64,000 nt of DNA from Saccharibacillus qingshengii (GCF_013185195.1 NZ_JAAZWC010000022.1:1-64000); one strand, 5' to 3'; numbered from the stretch's first letter, positions 1 through 8,810 are shown. Numbers and translations are program-made. Notes: generated from the letters alone by a model not told the origin.

Positions 1-477
1 AATGTCTAGGCTGGAAGTCTACACACGAATCGTTTCAGGACGAAGTGTTGCACTTGGATTGACAATCCGTCATAAAATGTTTCTCTTTATTTTGATTATT
101 TAAAATAAGCAAATAAACTGTTGCGGTTTTAGAATGATGTTTTTAAAAGCATGGGTTTGCGTACAGCAAAAAAATGCCCAAAAAGTGTTCGTAAATGTGG
201 CAAGATTACGTTGTTAATGCAAACTCATATACGAGGGACTTTGCGAACATTAATGGGAGGGCAAGCTGTTAATCATTAGGATATTGCTGCGTATCGACCA
301 AAGATCACAATTCGGAACGATAGCGTTTGAAGTTTGTGCAGCAGGGGATTACGAAACGCTTTATTTTTAAGTTGAACTTCGGCAGAGATAATCGTTAAAC
401 CGATCAGGATAACAACCGCGCCTAACACATAAGTCTATCGCGACATGCGGAATTCGATCGGAAGTCGATCCACCAAG
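1..477. other. AT-rich stretch without recognisable genes
   Basis: No open reading frame with a plausible ribosome binding site or recognisable product was found on either strand. The stretch is visibly more AT-rich than the rest of the window, with several A and T runs and frequent stop codons. It could be the 3' flank of a gene lying left of the window, a decayed gene or a regulatory region. I see no hairpin plus T-run other than the terminator at its right edge. Confidence 0.5.
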
Positions 478-514
478 AAAAAACGGACGAAAGCCTCAAG
501 GCATTCGTCCGTTT
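478..514 (-). terminator. Rho-independent terminator of the GH13 gene
   Basis: Read on the minus strand, a 15-bp stem (arms at 481-495 and 500-514, one mismatch, 4-nt loop) is followed by a run of six T. It lies about 30 bp beyond the stop codon of the GH13 enzyme. Confidence 0.85.
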
Positions 515-542
515 GCATGCGGATAAGCGATCATATCGTCTG

Positions 543-2315
543 TTACTCCGCCTGCAGCACCGCGTATCCGTAAGCCGGCAGTTCGATCGTCAGCTTGCCG
601 CCGCCTGCGCTGAGGCTGCCTTCCGTTTGCGGCTGCTTGTCGGCTCCGCCCGCGTAGAGCACGCTCCACGCGCCGGAACGGCCGGCTTCGACTTCGACGC
701 TCTGCGCCGTCTCCGATGCGTTCAGCGCAACGATGAACATGCCTTCGCCGTCCTGTCTGCGGTAGGCGATCGTGCGTCCGCCCGCTTCGGCATGCAGCAC
801 GTCGAAGCTGCCGGTACGCAGCGCGCTGTGTTCCAGGCGCAAAGCGATCATTTTCCGGTAAAAACCATGCAGCTCGCGGTCCTGTTTCGACTCGTCCCAC
901 TCCATGCACTTGCGGCAGTCGGGGTCCGCTCCGCCGTCGATACCGACCTCGCTGCCGTAATAGACGCACGGCGTGCCGGGATACGTCATCTGGATCGCGA
1001 CGGACAGCTTCAGCTTGTTTTTGTCGCCGCCGGCTACCGTGAGCATGCGCTCCGTGTCATGGCTGTCGAGCAGGTTGAACGCCGCCTGGCTGACCGGCAG
1101 CGGATAGCGTGCCAGCTGCGTCGCGAGCGAATGGGAGAATTTGAGCGCGTCCGTCTGTTCCAGCGCGACAAAGTTCCGGACCGCATACGTGAACGGATAG
1201 TTCATCGCGGAATCGAACTGGTCGCCCTGCAGCCACGGCGTCGCTTCGTGCCACAGTTCGCCCAGAATATAGGCTTCCGGATTGGCTTCCTTGACGACAT
1301 TCCGGAATTCGCGCCAGAACTTGTGATCCACTTCGTCCGCCACGTCGAGCCGCCAGCCGTCGAAGCCGATCTCGCCGATCCAGTAGCGCGCCGCTTCGAG
1401 TAGGTACTTTTTGACTTCCGGATGGCCGGTGTTGAACTTCGGCATATTCGGCTCGAAGCTGAACGTCTCGTACGTCGGAATGCCGTCTTTGACATCGATC
1501 GGGAACTCGCGGACATGGAACCAGTCTTTGTACTGCGATTTCTCGCCTTTGTCCTTCACGTCGACGAACGGTTTGAACGTTTTGCCCGAATGGTTGAACA
1601 CGGCGTCGAGCAGTACCCGGATACCGCGCCCGTGACATTCCGCGATCAGCTTCTTGAGCGTATCGATATCGCCGAAGTGCGGATCGAGCTGCATATAATC
1701 TTCCGTGTCGTATTTATGGTTGCTCGGCGCTTTGAAGATCGGGGTGAAATAGACCGCGTTGACGCCGAGGTCCGCAATGTAGTCGAGATGCTGGTGTATG
1801 CCTTCCAGATCTCCGCCGAAGAAGCTGTCCACTTCCGGCTTGCCGCCCCAGGGCTGGACGTTTTCGGGATCGATGGAGGTGTCGCCGTTCGCGAAGCGTT
1901 CGGGGAAGATCTGATAAAAGACGGCGTTTTTGGCCCAGTCCGGCGTTTGCAGAATATCTTCCGGATTGATATAGGCGATCTCGTAGAAATCGTCGGACGT
2001 CTCGCGCTCCGTATGGTGGAAGCCGTCTTCGTTCATCCAGACTTTGTCCGAACCGCTTTCCAGCCGGAATCCGTACTTGAGGCGGCGGTAAGGCGGCTTG
2101 ATTTCGCACTCCCAGTAATCATACAGCGCATCGGTAGCGAATACGCGCATAGCCGTTTCTTCGCGGGTCCGATCCCAGGCATATTTGTCTCCGCCGATCA
2201 CGAAGATCCGCTCCACGTCATTTTTTTGGGTGCGGATGCGCAGATGAATCGTTTCATGGTCAACGGTATAGGCCCAGTTCAGTTTCGGCCGGTGTTCGAT
2301 CGCTTCGAGCAGCAT
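543..2315 (-). CDS. GH13 alpha-glycosidase (neopullulanase / cyclomaltodextrinase / maltogenic amylase type)
   Basis: A 590-residue cytoplasmic glycoside hydrolase of the GH13_20 type, expected to hydrolyse alpha-1,4 bonds of maltodextrins, cyclodextrins or pullulan. The N-terminal ~125 residues are the extra beta-sandwich domain typical of this group. The barrel follows, with DAVFNH near 237, the GH13_20 marker MPKFN (usually MPKLN) at 291-295, nucleophile D324 in GWRLDVADE, acid/base E353 in GELWHE and D420 in LDSHD. The length matches the family (about 580-590). The start was chosen because AAGGGGG lies about 8 nt upstream; the frame stays open further upstream but without a ribosome binding site. 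There is no signal peptide, so the substrate is probably imported oligosaccharide. The gene is monocistronic with its own terminator. The exact substrate cannot be read from sequence. Confidence 0.92.
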   Translation of the reverse strand: MLLEAIEHRPKLNWAYTVDHETIHLRIRTQKNDVERIFVIGGDKYAWDRTREETAMRVFATDALYDYWECEIKPPYRRLKYGFRLESGSDKVWMNEDGFHHTERETSDDFYEIAYINPEDILQTPDWAKNAVFYQIFPERFANGDTSIDPENVQPWGGKPEVDSFFGGDLEGIHQHLDYIADLGVNAVYFTPIFKAPSNHKYDTEDYMQLDPHFGDIDTLKKLIAECHGRGIRVLLDAVFNHSGKTFKPFVDVKDKGEKSQYKDWFHVREFPIDVKDGIPTYETFSFEPNMPKFNTGHPEVKKYLLEAARYWIGEIGFDGWRLDVADEVDHKFWREFRNVVKEANPEAYILGELWHEATPWLQGDQFDSAMNYPFTYAVRNFVALEQTDALKFSHSLATQLARYPLPVSQAAFNLLDSHDTERMLTVAGGDKNKLKLSVAIQMTYPGTPCVYYGSEVGIDGGADPDCRKCMEWDESKQDRELHGFYRKMIALRLEHSALRTGSFDVLHAEAGGRTIAYRRQDGEGMFIVALNASETAQSVEVEAGRSGAWSVLYAGGADKQPQTEGSLSAGGGKLTIELPAYGYAVLQAE

Positions 2316-2539
2316 TGGATAGTCCCCCTTGGATATGGAAATGTTGGAATCGTGGAATGGCGCGCCGGGCACCGACAAGAAGGTATACCCGGGAAGCGGG
2401 AAGCGAGAAACAAAGCGGGTGCCCAAGAAACGGATTTTTCCGCAAAAAAAGAACGAACAAACCGTTTCCCGCATCGTGCAGGGGAAGCGATCCGTTCGTC
2501 CGTCTTTCAAAAAGTTCCACGTGAAGCGTAAACTTTCGA

Positions 2540-2932
2540 TTAAAGCGGCATCAGGTCGCGGTTTTTGGCCGATTTGCGGCATTCTTTGCATACGCCGACC
2601 AATTTGCCGTAATCGTCGACATAAAAAGCGATCGAATCGCTTTTCTTCTGGCAGTACGAGCAGGGCTGCTGGCGCCCGTCTCCATTCTTGGGGACGAATC
2701 CGCGGATATCGGCCCCCCGGGAGGAAGAAGCGGCTGCGCGTTTCGGCTTGACGGGTTCCGCCTCGGCCGATTTGGCCGGAGCGGTACGCAGTTTGCGGCG
2801 GCGGGCGGCGGCAAGATCGACGAGATTGCTCGACGACCGGCGGCTTCGTGTGGAGCGGACGACGAGCGCCGCGGCCAGGGCTCCGCCGAGCAGTACGGCT
2901 CCCAAGATCAGCGCGATAGCGACAGGCATCAT
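2540..2932 (-). CDS. Small membrane protein with C-terminal zinc ribbon
   Basis: 130 residues. An N-terminal membrane segment (about 3-25, Ala/Leu/Val-rich) is followed by an Arg/Ser/Ala-rich basic linker. The C-terminal ~45-residue module has two CxxC pairs (CSYC near 91-94 and CKEC near 115-118) that look like a four-cysteine zinc ribbon facing the cytoplasm. A perfect AAGGAGG sits 8 nt before the start codon. I do not recognise a named family; the zinc-ribbon assignment is from cysteine spacing only. It lies just upstream of the GH13 gene on the same strand, but the 224-bp gap argues for separate expression. Confidence 0.7.
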   Translation of the reverse strand: MMPVAIALILGAVLLGGALAAALVVRSTRSRRSSSNLVDLAAARRRKLRTAPAKSAEAEPVKPKRAAASSSRGADIRGFVPKNGDGRQQPCSYCQKKSDSIAFYVDDYGKLVGVCKECRKSAKNRDLMPL

Positions 2933-3202
2933 AACGCTTCCCTCCTTGTGAATGGAATGATCGGGCTGGGGTCAAAGGGCGGTAAAACTTCAGGAATCGG
3001 CTCCGATAATCGGAACAAAAAGTGTACTTTTCATTACCCGAATACGTAGAGGAAAGAAACAGGCTTTATTGAAAAAACAGGACCGGCGAATCGTATCCGC
3101 ATGTGCCCCGAAGCGCAAATGCTGGTATCATGGACGCAGAGCGGATACAGGGGCGCGAAGAAGCGGCTGCGCCCGAGGGTCCGGAGTGGGAGGATTGGAA
3201 AA

Positions 3203-3880
3203 GTGAGCAAAAAAACGGTGCTGTATATCGAAGACGAACGGCAGATCGGCGAGTGGGTGGTACGCAATCTCGAAGAACGGGGATACGGGGTCGTCTGGCT
3301 CGAGAGCGGGGAAGGTGCCTCCGAAGCGGCCGGGCAATGCGATGCGGCGGTGCTGGATATCATGCTGCCGGGGCTGGACGGATTTACGGTCGGCCAGCGA
3401 TTGAAGCGGGACCGTCCGTCGATGCCGGTGATGATGCTGTCGGCGCGCACGTCGATCGACGACAAACTCGAAGCGCTGCGGTTTGCCGACGATTACCTGA
3501 CCAAGCCGTTTCATCCGGACGAGCTGGCCGCGCGGATCGAAGTGATGCTGCGCCGCTCGGCACCGGCCGAACCGGAAGGACGCCGTATCGGACATCTCCT
3601 CGTATACGAACGCGAGAACCGGGTAGAGAGTGCGGATACCGGCGAAGAGATTGCGCTGACCGGCAAGCAGTTTCATATTTTTATGTATTTCCTGCGCCAT
3701 CTCGGACAGATTCTGACCAAGGAACAGATCTATGAAGCGGTATGGGGCGAACCTTATATGGACGGCGACAAGACGCTGATGGTGCATATCCGGTATCTGC
3801 GCGAGAAGATCGAACGCGATCCCGGCAGCCCGCAGATCGTGGAGACCGTCCGGGGCATCGGCTATCGGGTAAAAGGATGA
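3203..3880 (+). CDS. OmpR/PhoB-family response regulator
   Basis: 225 residues. The N-terminal receiver domain has the acidic pair ED near 10-11, phospho-acceptor Asp in AVLDIMLPGLDG, the Ser of MLSARTS and the Lys of YLTKPFHP. The C-terminal winged helix has the usual TGKQFHIFMYF, LTKEQIYEAVWG and VHIRYLREKIE segments and ends VRGIGYRVKG. The GTG start at 3203 was chosen because GGGAGG lies 9 nt before it; a longer reading frame from 3101 has no such signal and adds 34 non-homologous residues. Its stop overlaps the start of the kinase gene (ATGA), so the two are translationally coupled and form a pair. The target genes are unknown, but the ABC exporter downstream is a reasonable candidate. 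Confidence 0.92.
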   Translation: MSKKTVLYIEDERQIGEWVVRNLEERGYGVVWLESGEGASEAAGQCDAAVLDIMLPGLDGFTVGQRLKRDRPSMPVMMLSARTSIDDKLEALRFADDYLTKPFHPDELAARIEVMLRRSAPAEPEGRRIGHLLVYERENRVESADTGEEIALTGKQFHIFMYFLRHLGQILTKEQIYEAVWGEPYMDGDKTLMVHIRYLREKIERDPGSPQIVETVRGIGYRVKG

Positions 3881-5460
3881 GCAAAAAACGCCAGGTGCCC
3901 ATGAAGTTCCGGCATTCCTTGATGGCCCGCTATCTGATGCTGGTCGGATTGGCCATTTTTCTGCTGCCGATCATCGTGCTTGTCGTCACGGCCGTGTATC
4001 TCGGATATACCTACTTCATCTGGCAGCCGGAGAAGCAGCAGGTCGATCCCGAGCAGGGCGTATCGACAGCGGTTCTGGAGAGCGGCTGGCACGAACTTGC
4101 GGCCAAGTTGGACGGAGCGGATGCGTCCAAGATCGTTGGCGTTATGCGCGAGTTTCACCTCAAGAATCCGCTGGTGGCGGTTGCGGCGGTGGATGCGCAG
4201 GGACGGACGATCGCGGAAGAGCCGGAGCGTTCCGGCATTCCCGATGTCTGGACAGCCGGATGGACGGCGGAATTCATGAAGCGGGCCAACGCGTATCAGG
4301 CGCCCGAGTTTACGATCGTCGCTTTTATCGGAGAAGGTCAAGACGATATGCGGGATACGGGGCAGGGGTTTCTGGTTGCGCAGGTGCCGCGGGAGCTGAC
4401 GGCGACGACGGTACCGGACCAGAATCTGCGGCTGTCGCAGGTCTTTGCGGTCACGCTGTTTGTGCTGCTGTTTATCCTGTTCGCCATTATGTTCTGGGCG
4501 TTCTTCTATCGGATCCGCAGACGTCTGGTCCGGCTTCAGGCAGCCATGACCGCTTACGACGAACACGGGATGCCGATGCCGGTCGGACCCGAGCGGCGGC
4601 GCGACGAGATCGCCGCGCTTGGAGGGACTTTCGACGAGATGGTGGCGAAGCTGAGGGCGGGCCGGGAGCGCGAGCGCGAAGAAGAAGAACTGCGCAAAAA
4701 GCTGATCGCCAATTTGTCGCACGATCTGCGTACTCCGCTGACGGTCATTCGCAGCCATGCCTATTCGCTGGAGCAGGAGCCTCTTGGCGACCGCGGACGG
4801 GAATCGCTGGCGCTGATGACGCGTAAACTGGACGATCTCGGCGGACTGATCGACAATCTGCTCTCGTACACCCTTATTGCCGCCGGACGTTATCCGATGC
4901 GGATCGAAGAAACGGATGTGCTGCGCATCGTGCGGGCGGCCGCCGCGCAGTGGTATCCCGTGTTCGAGAAAGAACAGATGGAAGTCGATGCCGACCTCCC
5001 GGACGAAGCGCTGATCTGGCGCATGGACCGGGAGTGGTTGATGCGCATCCTGGACAATCTGTTCCAGAATGCCGTCCGCCATGCGAAGGAAGGGCGGTAT
5101 ATCGGTCTGGCGCATGGACCGGCGGGAAGAGACGGACGGCGGCCTTTGCAGATCCGGGACAAAGGACCGGGACTCCCGGCCGCACGGCAGCCCGAATCGG
5201 CGGCAGCGGCCGGGGCTGCGGAGGGAAACTCGATCGAAGCGGCTCCGACAGCCGAACGTTCGGACGTTTCTGCGCAGGCGAATAATCCGTCCGCATCAGA
5301 CGGTTATCGGACCGTGCGCCGCAATCCGGCCGAAGGAGCCGGAATCGGCTTGTCGATCGTCGATCTGATGATCCGGGAGATGCAGATGCAGTGGAGCATC
5401 GAGAGCGGCGAAGGCGGCACGGTGATTACGATCTGGCCGCCCGCTTCCAAGCCGTCTTGA
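3877..5460 (+). CDS. Membrane sensor histidine kinase
   Basis: 527 residues, partner of the preceding regulator (4-bp ATGA overlap). Two membrane segments (about 18-47 and 187-211) enclose a ~140-residue extracytoplasmic sensor, followed by HAMP, then HisKA with phospho-accepting H282 in NLSHDLRTPL. The ATPase domain has the N box (LDNLFQNAVRHA, near 392-403), G1 (IRDKGPGLP, near 426-434) and G2 (GAGIGLSIVD, near 487-496). Unusual: about 50 residues of Ala/Ser/Glu/Pro-rich low-complexity sequence (about 435-485) lie between G1 and G2, where kinases normally have a short ATP lid. All catalytic boxes are otherwise intact, so I expect activity. The sensed signal is not evident. Confidence 0.92.
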   Translation: MSKKRQVPMKFRHSLMARYLMLVGLAIFLLPIIVLVVTAVYLGYTYFIWQPEKQQVDPEQGVSTAVLESGWHELAAKLDGADASKIVGVMREFHLKNPLVAVAAVDAQGRTIAEEPERSGIPDVWTAGWTAEFMKRANAYQAPEFTIVAFIGEGQDDMRDTGQGFLVAQVPRELTATTVPDQNLRLSQVFAVTLFVLLFILFAIMFWAFFYRIRRRLVRLQAAMTAYDEHGMPMPVGPERRRDEIAALGGTFDEMVAKLRAGREREREEEELRKKLIANLSHDLRTPLTVIRSHAYSLEQEPLGDRGRESLALMTRKLDDLGGLIDNLLSYTLIAAGRYPMRIEETDVLRIVRAAAAQWYPVFEKEQMEVDADLPDEALIWRMDREWLMRILDNLFQNAVRHAKEGRYIGLAHGPAGRDGRRPLQIRDKGPGLPAARQPESAAAAGAAEGNSIEAAPTAERSDVSAQANNPSASDGYRTVRRNPAEGAGIGLSIVDLMIREMQMQWSIESGEGGTVITIWPPASKPS

Positions 5461-5663
5461 GCATCGCCGGATCCGCTTTTCGCCTGTGGCGAAATTCCGG
5501 CGGCGCTGCCGAAGCTGGACCGATGACCGACGCATCGCGGCTGTGCACCGGTCCGGATTGTGCATACACACCGCTTCCGGATATATACACGGCCTAATCT
5601 ATGTACAGTGATTGCCAGCGTCATACACAGTGATCACTCTTGCTATACACACCTCATTCGCTT

Positions 5664-5704
5664 CGTCCATCGGTCCTCAACGAATGGACGGAGTGATTTT
5701 TTTG
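5664..5704 (+). terminator. Candidate terminator downstream of the two-component system
   Basis: A 7-bp stem (arms 5664-5670 and 5684-5690) with a 13-nt loop is followed after a short spacer by eight T. It lies about 200 bp beyond the kinase stop codon. A stronger GC-rich stem without a T-run sits at about 5465-5507, directly after the kinase gene. Confidence 0.45.
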
Positions 5705-5755
5705 TATTCAAAATGATGATAAACCCTGAAGCGGCGCGGTTTTCGCTGCTCCTCA

Positions 5756-5789
5756 GCCCTGCCGGTTCCCGGCGGGCTTTTTCTTTTTT
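5756..5789 (+). terminator. Candidate terminator before the ABC exporter promoter
   Basis: A GC-rich hairpin (about 9 bp, one bulged base) is followed by two T-rich runs. It lies immediately upstream of the -35 element at 5801 and would insulate the exporter promoter from upstream transcription. Confidence 0.5.
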
Positions 5790-5800
5790 CGCAAAATCGT

Positions 5801-5829
5801 TTGACAGAAATCCCCTCTCGTCATATAGT
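5801..5829 (+). promoter_or_regulatory. Sigma-A promoter of the NatAB-like exporter
   Basis: TTGACA at 5801-5806 and TATAGT at 5824-5829 are separated by exactly 17 bp. The start codon of the ATPase gene is about 120 bp downstream. Dyads lie between promoter and gene, suggesting repression. Confidence 0.8.
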
Positions 5830-5952
5830 GTGCATATAGACATACACAGTAATCACTGTACATACACAGTCCGCCGCTCATGCCGATCCGGCACATCCGA
5901 CAGCGGCGAAATCCCAAGCCATCTTACGAAACAGATAAAAGGAGCGATCAAG

Positions 5953-6849
5953 ATGACATTATCGATCAAGCATCTGGGCAAGCGTTATGAAGACAAGGTT
6001 GTCGTGGACGATATTTCACTGACTGTAGAGGCGGGCGAAGCGTTCGGGCTGCTCGGAGGCAACGGCGCAGGCAAGACGACGACGATCCGCTCGGTGCTGG
6101 GGCTGCTCGAATATGAACAGGGCGAAGTGCTCTGGAACGATAGACCGTTCCTCACGAACCGTCCGAGTGTCGGCTACCTGCCGGAAGAAAGAGGGCTGTA
6201 TCCGAAGGAAACGGTCAGCGAACAGCTTGTCTATCTGGCCCGCCTGGAAGGAATGAAGAAGCAGGCGGCGCACAAAGCGCTGAGAAGCTGGCTGGAGCGT
6301 CTCGACATCGGCGAACATGAGCACAAGCGGGTCGAACAGCTGTCCAAAGGCAATCAGCAGAAAGTCCAGATCATCTCGGCGCTCATTCACGATCCCGAGC
6401 TGGTTATTCTGGACGAACCGTTCAGCGGACTCGATCCGGTGAATTCGGACATGCTGGCCTCGGTGGTCAAAGAGCAGATCGCGGCGGGCAAAGCGCTTGT
6501 CTTCTGCAGCCACCAGATGATGCAGGTCGAACAGTTCTGTGAGAATATCGCGATTATGAAAAAAGGCCGCATGCAGATCGGAGGCAAGCTTGCGGAGATC
6601 AAGCGCTCTTACGGACGCAGCAATCTGGTGCTCCGCAGCGAGACTGACCTGACGGCGGTCCTGCAGGCAGGCGGCTTCACGGACATTCGGCGCGACGCGC
6701 AGGAGTGGATGCTCAAGGTAAGCGGGGAAGCGCAGGCGCATGAGCTGATGCGGAGAATCGGAGAAGCGGGAATTCCGCTGCTGAAATTCGAGATCAAGGA
6801 ACCGACGCTGCATGAAATCTTTATTGAAAAGGTGGGGGAAGCGGTATGA
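5953..6849 (+). CDS. ABC exporter ATP-binding subunit (YhaQ/NatA type)
   Basis: 298 residues. It has Walker A GGNGAGKTTT near 35-44, signature LSKGNQQKVQ (near 136-145), Walker B LVILDEPFSGLDP and the switch His in CSHQM. The C-terminal ~80 residues after the nucleotide-binding domain match the layout of NatA/YhaQ-type ATPases, which power small export systems for sodium or toxic compounds. The start is the ATG after GGAG at 5941; upstream in-frame codons lack a ribosome binding site and would run through the promoter. The gene overlaps its permease by 4 bp. The exported substrate cannot be deduced. Confidence 0.88.
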   Translation: MTLSIKHLGKRYEDKVVVDDISLTVEAGEAFGLLGGNGAGKTTTIRSVLGLLEYEQGEVLWNDRPFLTNRPSVGYLPEERGLYPKETVSEQLVYLARLEGMKKQAAHKALRSWLERLDIGEHEHKRVEQLSKGNQQKVQIISALIHDPELVILDEPFSGLDPVNSDMLASVVKEQIAAGKALVFCSHQMMQVEQFCENIAIMKKGRMQIGGKLAEIKRSYGRSNLVLRSETDLTAVLQAGGFTDIRRDAQEWMLKVSGEAQAHELMRRIGEAGIPLLKFEIKEPTLHEIFIEKVGEAV

Positions 6850-8141
6850 GAAACTTCGGAATCGTATTCGGCTATTCGTTCAGGGAGCGGGTTCGTTCCA
6901 ACTCGTTCAAATGGATGACGGTGCTGCTGGTCGCGCTGATTGCGGCAGTCGTCCTGATCCCGAAATTCCTCGGGGACCCGGCTCTCAACGAAGGCACGGT
7001 GGCCGTTGTGAATACGTCGCAGCTGGAGATCGGGGATGAAGCTCTCCGCACCGCGGTATCTCCGCTGTATGAATGGGAAATGGCGCAGCCAGGCGACAGC
7101 GAGGCGTTGACGGCGCGGCTTCAAAGCGAAGACCTGGCGGCGATTGTCCGGATCGAAGACGGTACGGCTGTCGCGGCTCCGCGGATTACGCTGTCGGTGA
7201 ATCGCCAGGAGGATATCGATTTCGCGCAGAATCTCGCCGTTTACGTAGAACGTCTGAACACGAACGCCCGTATTGGCGCACTCGGATTGACCGATGCTCA
7301 AGCGGCGGCGATGACGGCGCAGCCCGACTTCGCCTGGAACGAACTGAACGGTGGGGGCAAATCGATGGCCGAGACTTATCTTCCCGTATACGCCCTGATC
7401 GTTCTGCTCTTCTTTATGATCTATCTGTTCGCCGGGAATGTAGCGACTTCGGTATCCGTCGAGAAAGGATCGCGCATCCAGGAGATCCTCATTACAAAAG
7501 TAAGCCCGGGTCAGCTGCTTGCGGGCAAAGTGGCGGGTGTCGGCCTGGCCGGTATGCTGCAGTTCGCCATTATTTTCGGCTTTGGCGCTCTGATCGTCAA
7601 CTTTGCGGGTTCGGGAGAAGGATTGTCGGTAGGCGGCCTGTCGATCGACTTGTCGATTCTCGGCGGACAGACGCTGATCGTGGCGGCCGTGCTGTACATC
7701 CTCGGCTACTTCTTCTACTCGACGCTGTTTGCGGCCGCAGGTTCCATGGTCAGCCGCAGCGAGGAACTCAGCCAGGCCAGCATGCCGGTCTCGATGCTGC
7801 TGATGGCCGGATTCACGATTGCGATGGTATCGCTGGGTAATCCGGATGGGACGCTTGCCGTTGTCTCTTCCTATATTCCGTTCCTCACGCCGATGGTGCT
7901 GCTGGCCCGGGTAGGTGCCGGCGAACCGGCGCTGATGGAGATCGTGCTTCCGCTTGTCATTCTGGCGGTATCGACGCTTGTCGTCGGCTGGATCTCCGCC
8001 AAAATCTACCGCGGGGGTGTGCTGCTGTACGGACAGAAGCCTTCGGTCGTGACGATGATCAAGATGCTGGGTTCCACAGGAAAGAAAGCTTCCCGTTCGC
8101 AGACCGGAACGTCCGCTCCCGGCGCAAAAGACGCAGCTTAA
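6846..8141 (+). CDS. ABC-2 type permease (YhaP/NatB type)
   Basis: 431 residues. One N-terminal membrane segment (about 23-45) is followed by a ~150-residue extracytoplasmic domain, then five to six membrane segments in the C-terminal half, with a final cytoplasmic Lys/Ser tail. The segment VEKGSRIQEILITKVSPGQLLAGKV (written here only to mark about 207-231 by its start VEKGSRIQE) is the coupling-region motif of this family. ATGA overlap with the ATPase gene shows a translationally coupled pair. Expected partner of the preceding ATPase in a homodimeric exporter. Confidence 0.87.
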   Translation: MRNFGIVFGYSFRERVRSNSFKWMTVLLVALIAAVVLIPKFLGDPALNEGTVAVVNTSQLEIGDEALRTAVSPLYEWEMAQPGDSEALTARLQSEDLAAIVRIEDGTAVAAPRITLSVNRQEDIDFAQNLAVYVERLNTNARIGALGLTDAQAAAMTAQPDFAWNELNGGGKSMAETYLPVYALIVLLFFMIYLFAGNVATSVSVEKGSRIQEILITKVSPGQLLAGKVAGVGLAGMLQFAIIFGFGALIVNFAGSGEGLSVGGLSIDLSILGGQTLIVAAVLYILGYFFYSTLFAAAGSMVSRSEELSQASMPVSMLLMAGFTIAMVSLGNPDGTLAVVSSYIPFLTPMVLLARVGAGEPALMEIVLPLVILAVSTLVVGWISAKIYRGGVLLYGQKPSVVTMIKMLGSTGKKASRSQTGTSAPGAKDAA

Positions 8142-8172
8142 GCTGAATCCCAATCTCAAGGAGGAATCGGTT

Positions 8173-8367
8173 ATGTATGAATACAAATTCATCAAAGTGG
8201 AACTCGACCGTTTCAAGAGCCAACCTAAAGAGCCCTACCACGATATCGTGCATGAGCACGCAGCGGAGGGATGGAGATTGAATCAGATTTTTGCCCCGAC
8301 TACAGCCGGCTTCGGAAGTTCGACTTTTTACGAACTGATCTTTGAGCGGGTCGCGCAGGAAGCATAA
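8173..8367 (+). CDS. DUF4177 family small protein
   Basis: 64 residues, MYEYKFIKVEL at the N-terminus and HAAEGWRLNQIF in the middle, the hallmark of DUF4177 proteins, which are small cytoplasmic proteins of unknown function. AAGGAGG lies about 8 nt upstream of the ATG. It follows the exporter by 31 bp and shares the transcription direction, so it is probably the last gene of that operon. A strong terminator follows within 11 bp. Confidence 0.85.
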   Translation: MYEYKFIKVELDRFKSQPKEPYHDIVHEHAAEGWRLNQIFAPTTAGFGSSTFYELIFERVAQEA

Positions 8368-8377
8368 GGACGAAAAT

Positions 8378-8427
8378 AGGCAGGGTTGTGCGTCATGCTT
8401 CATTGAAGCGTAAGCACAACCCTGCCT
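8378..8427. terminator. Bidirectional terminator
   Basis: A perfect 14-bp stem (arms 8378-8391 and 8414-8427) with a 22-nt loop separates the convergent DUF4177 and MerR genes. The stop codon of the MerR gene abuts the right arm. Confidence 0.9.
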
Positions 8428-8784
8428 TTATACTTCGGTCAAAGTCCGGTAGGACGCGATTTTGAACGTCAGCATTTCGTCCGCATCCTGCAGCGTTTGC
8501 ATCTGCGCCCGAATCGAACGTTGATGTTCAGCCAGCAGATTGAGGCGATCCGCTGCGGTATGGTCGCCTTCCTTAAACAGCGAAGCATACTTCTTGATCG
8601 AAGCGATCGGCATCTGCGTTTCCTTGAGTTTAATTACGAACTGCAGCCATTTGATATGCGATTCGGTATAGCGCCGGTCGCCGCCGGCATCCCGAAGCGG
8701 GATGATGATTTGTTCTTTTTCGTAATACCGGAGTGTATGGGCGCTGATGCCGAGCAGCTCCGCCGTTTCTCCAATCGTATGCAT
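8428..8784 (-). CDS. MerR-family transcriptional regulator
   Basis: 118 residues. The N-terminal helix-turn-helix MHTIGETAELLGISAHTLRYYEKEQ is typical of MerR (start motif HTIGETAELLG), followed by a wing and a coiled-coil dimerisation helix. The C-terminus is short with no cysteine pair, so it is not a metal sensor; the layout resembles the aldehyde/thiol-responsive AdhR-YraB-type group. It is divergent from an SDR oxidoreductase, and the intervening promoter has the 19-bp spacer and palindrome that MerR regulators untwist. AAAGGAGCGA is the ribosome binding site. Likely activator of the SDR gene in response to an electrophile; that part is inference. Confidence 0.9.
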   Translation of the reverse strand: MHTIGETAELLGISAHTLRYYEKEQIIIPLRDAGGDRRYTESHIKWLQFVIKLKETQMPIASIKKYASLFKEGDHTAADRLNLLAEHQRSIRAQMQTLQDADEMLTFKIASYRTLTEV

Positions 8785-8810
8785 GGATCATCGCTCCTTT
8801 GGATTTTGAC

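Larger units (their letters stand above)
5564..5870. promoter_or_regulatory. Cluster of ATACACA motifs and dyads, putative operators
   Basis: The heptamer ATACACA occurs at 5564, 5623, 5645, 5842 and 5862, with a related TATACAC at about 5584. Two copies extend into dyads: a perfect palindrome AGTGATCACT at 5629-5638, and ACAGT-AATC-ACTGT at 5846-5859. The second dyad lies just downstream of a strong promoter, where a repressor would block transcription. No regulator gene of a matching type lies beside it, so the binding protein is unknown. Confidence 0.5.

Noticed and set aside
2440-2480. GGGAAACGGTTTGTT-like sequence as a CcpA cre site upstream of the GH13 gene
   Set aside because: It matches too few positions of the cre consensus (ends are wrong) to be reported as a site.
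1422-2531. 369-residue plus-strand open frame antisense to the GH13 gene
   Set aside because: Shadow of the GH13 coding sequence caused by high GC; no start signal and no family resemblance.
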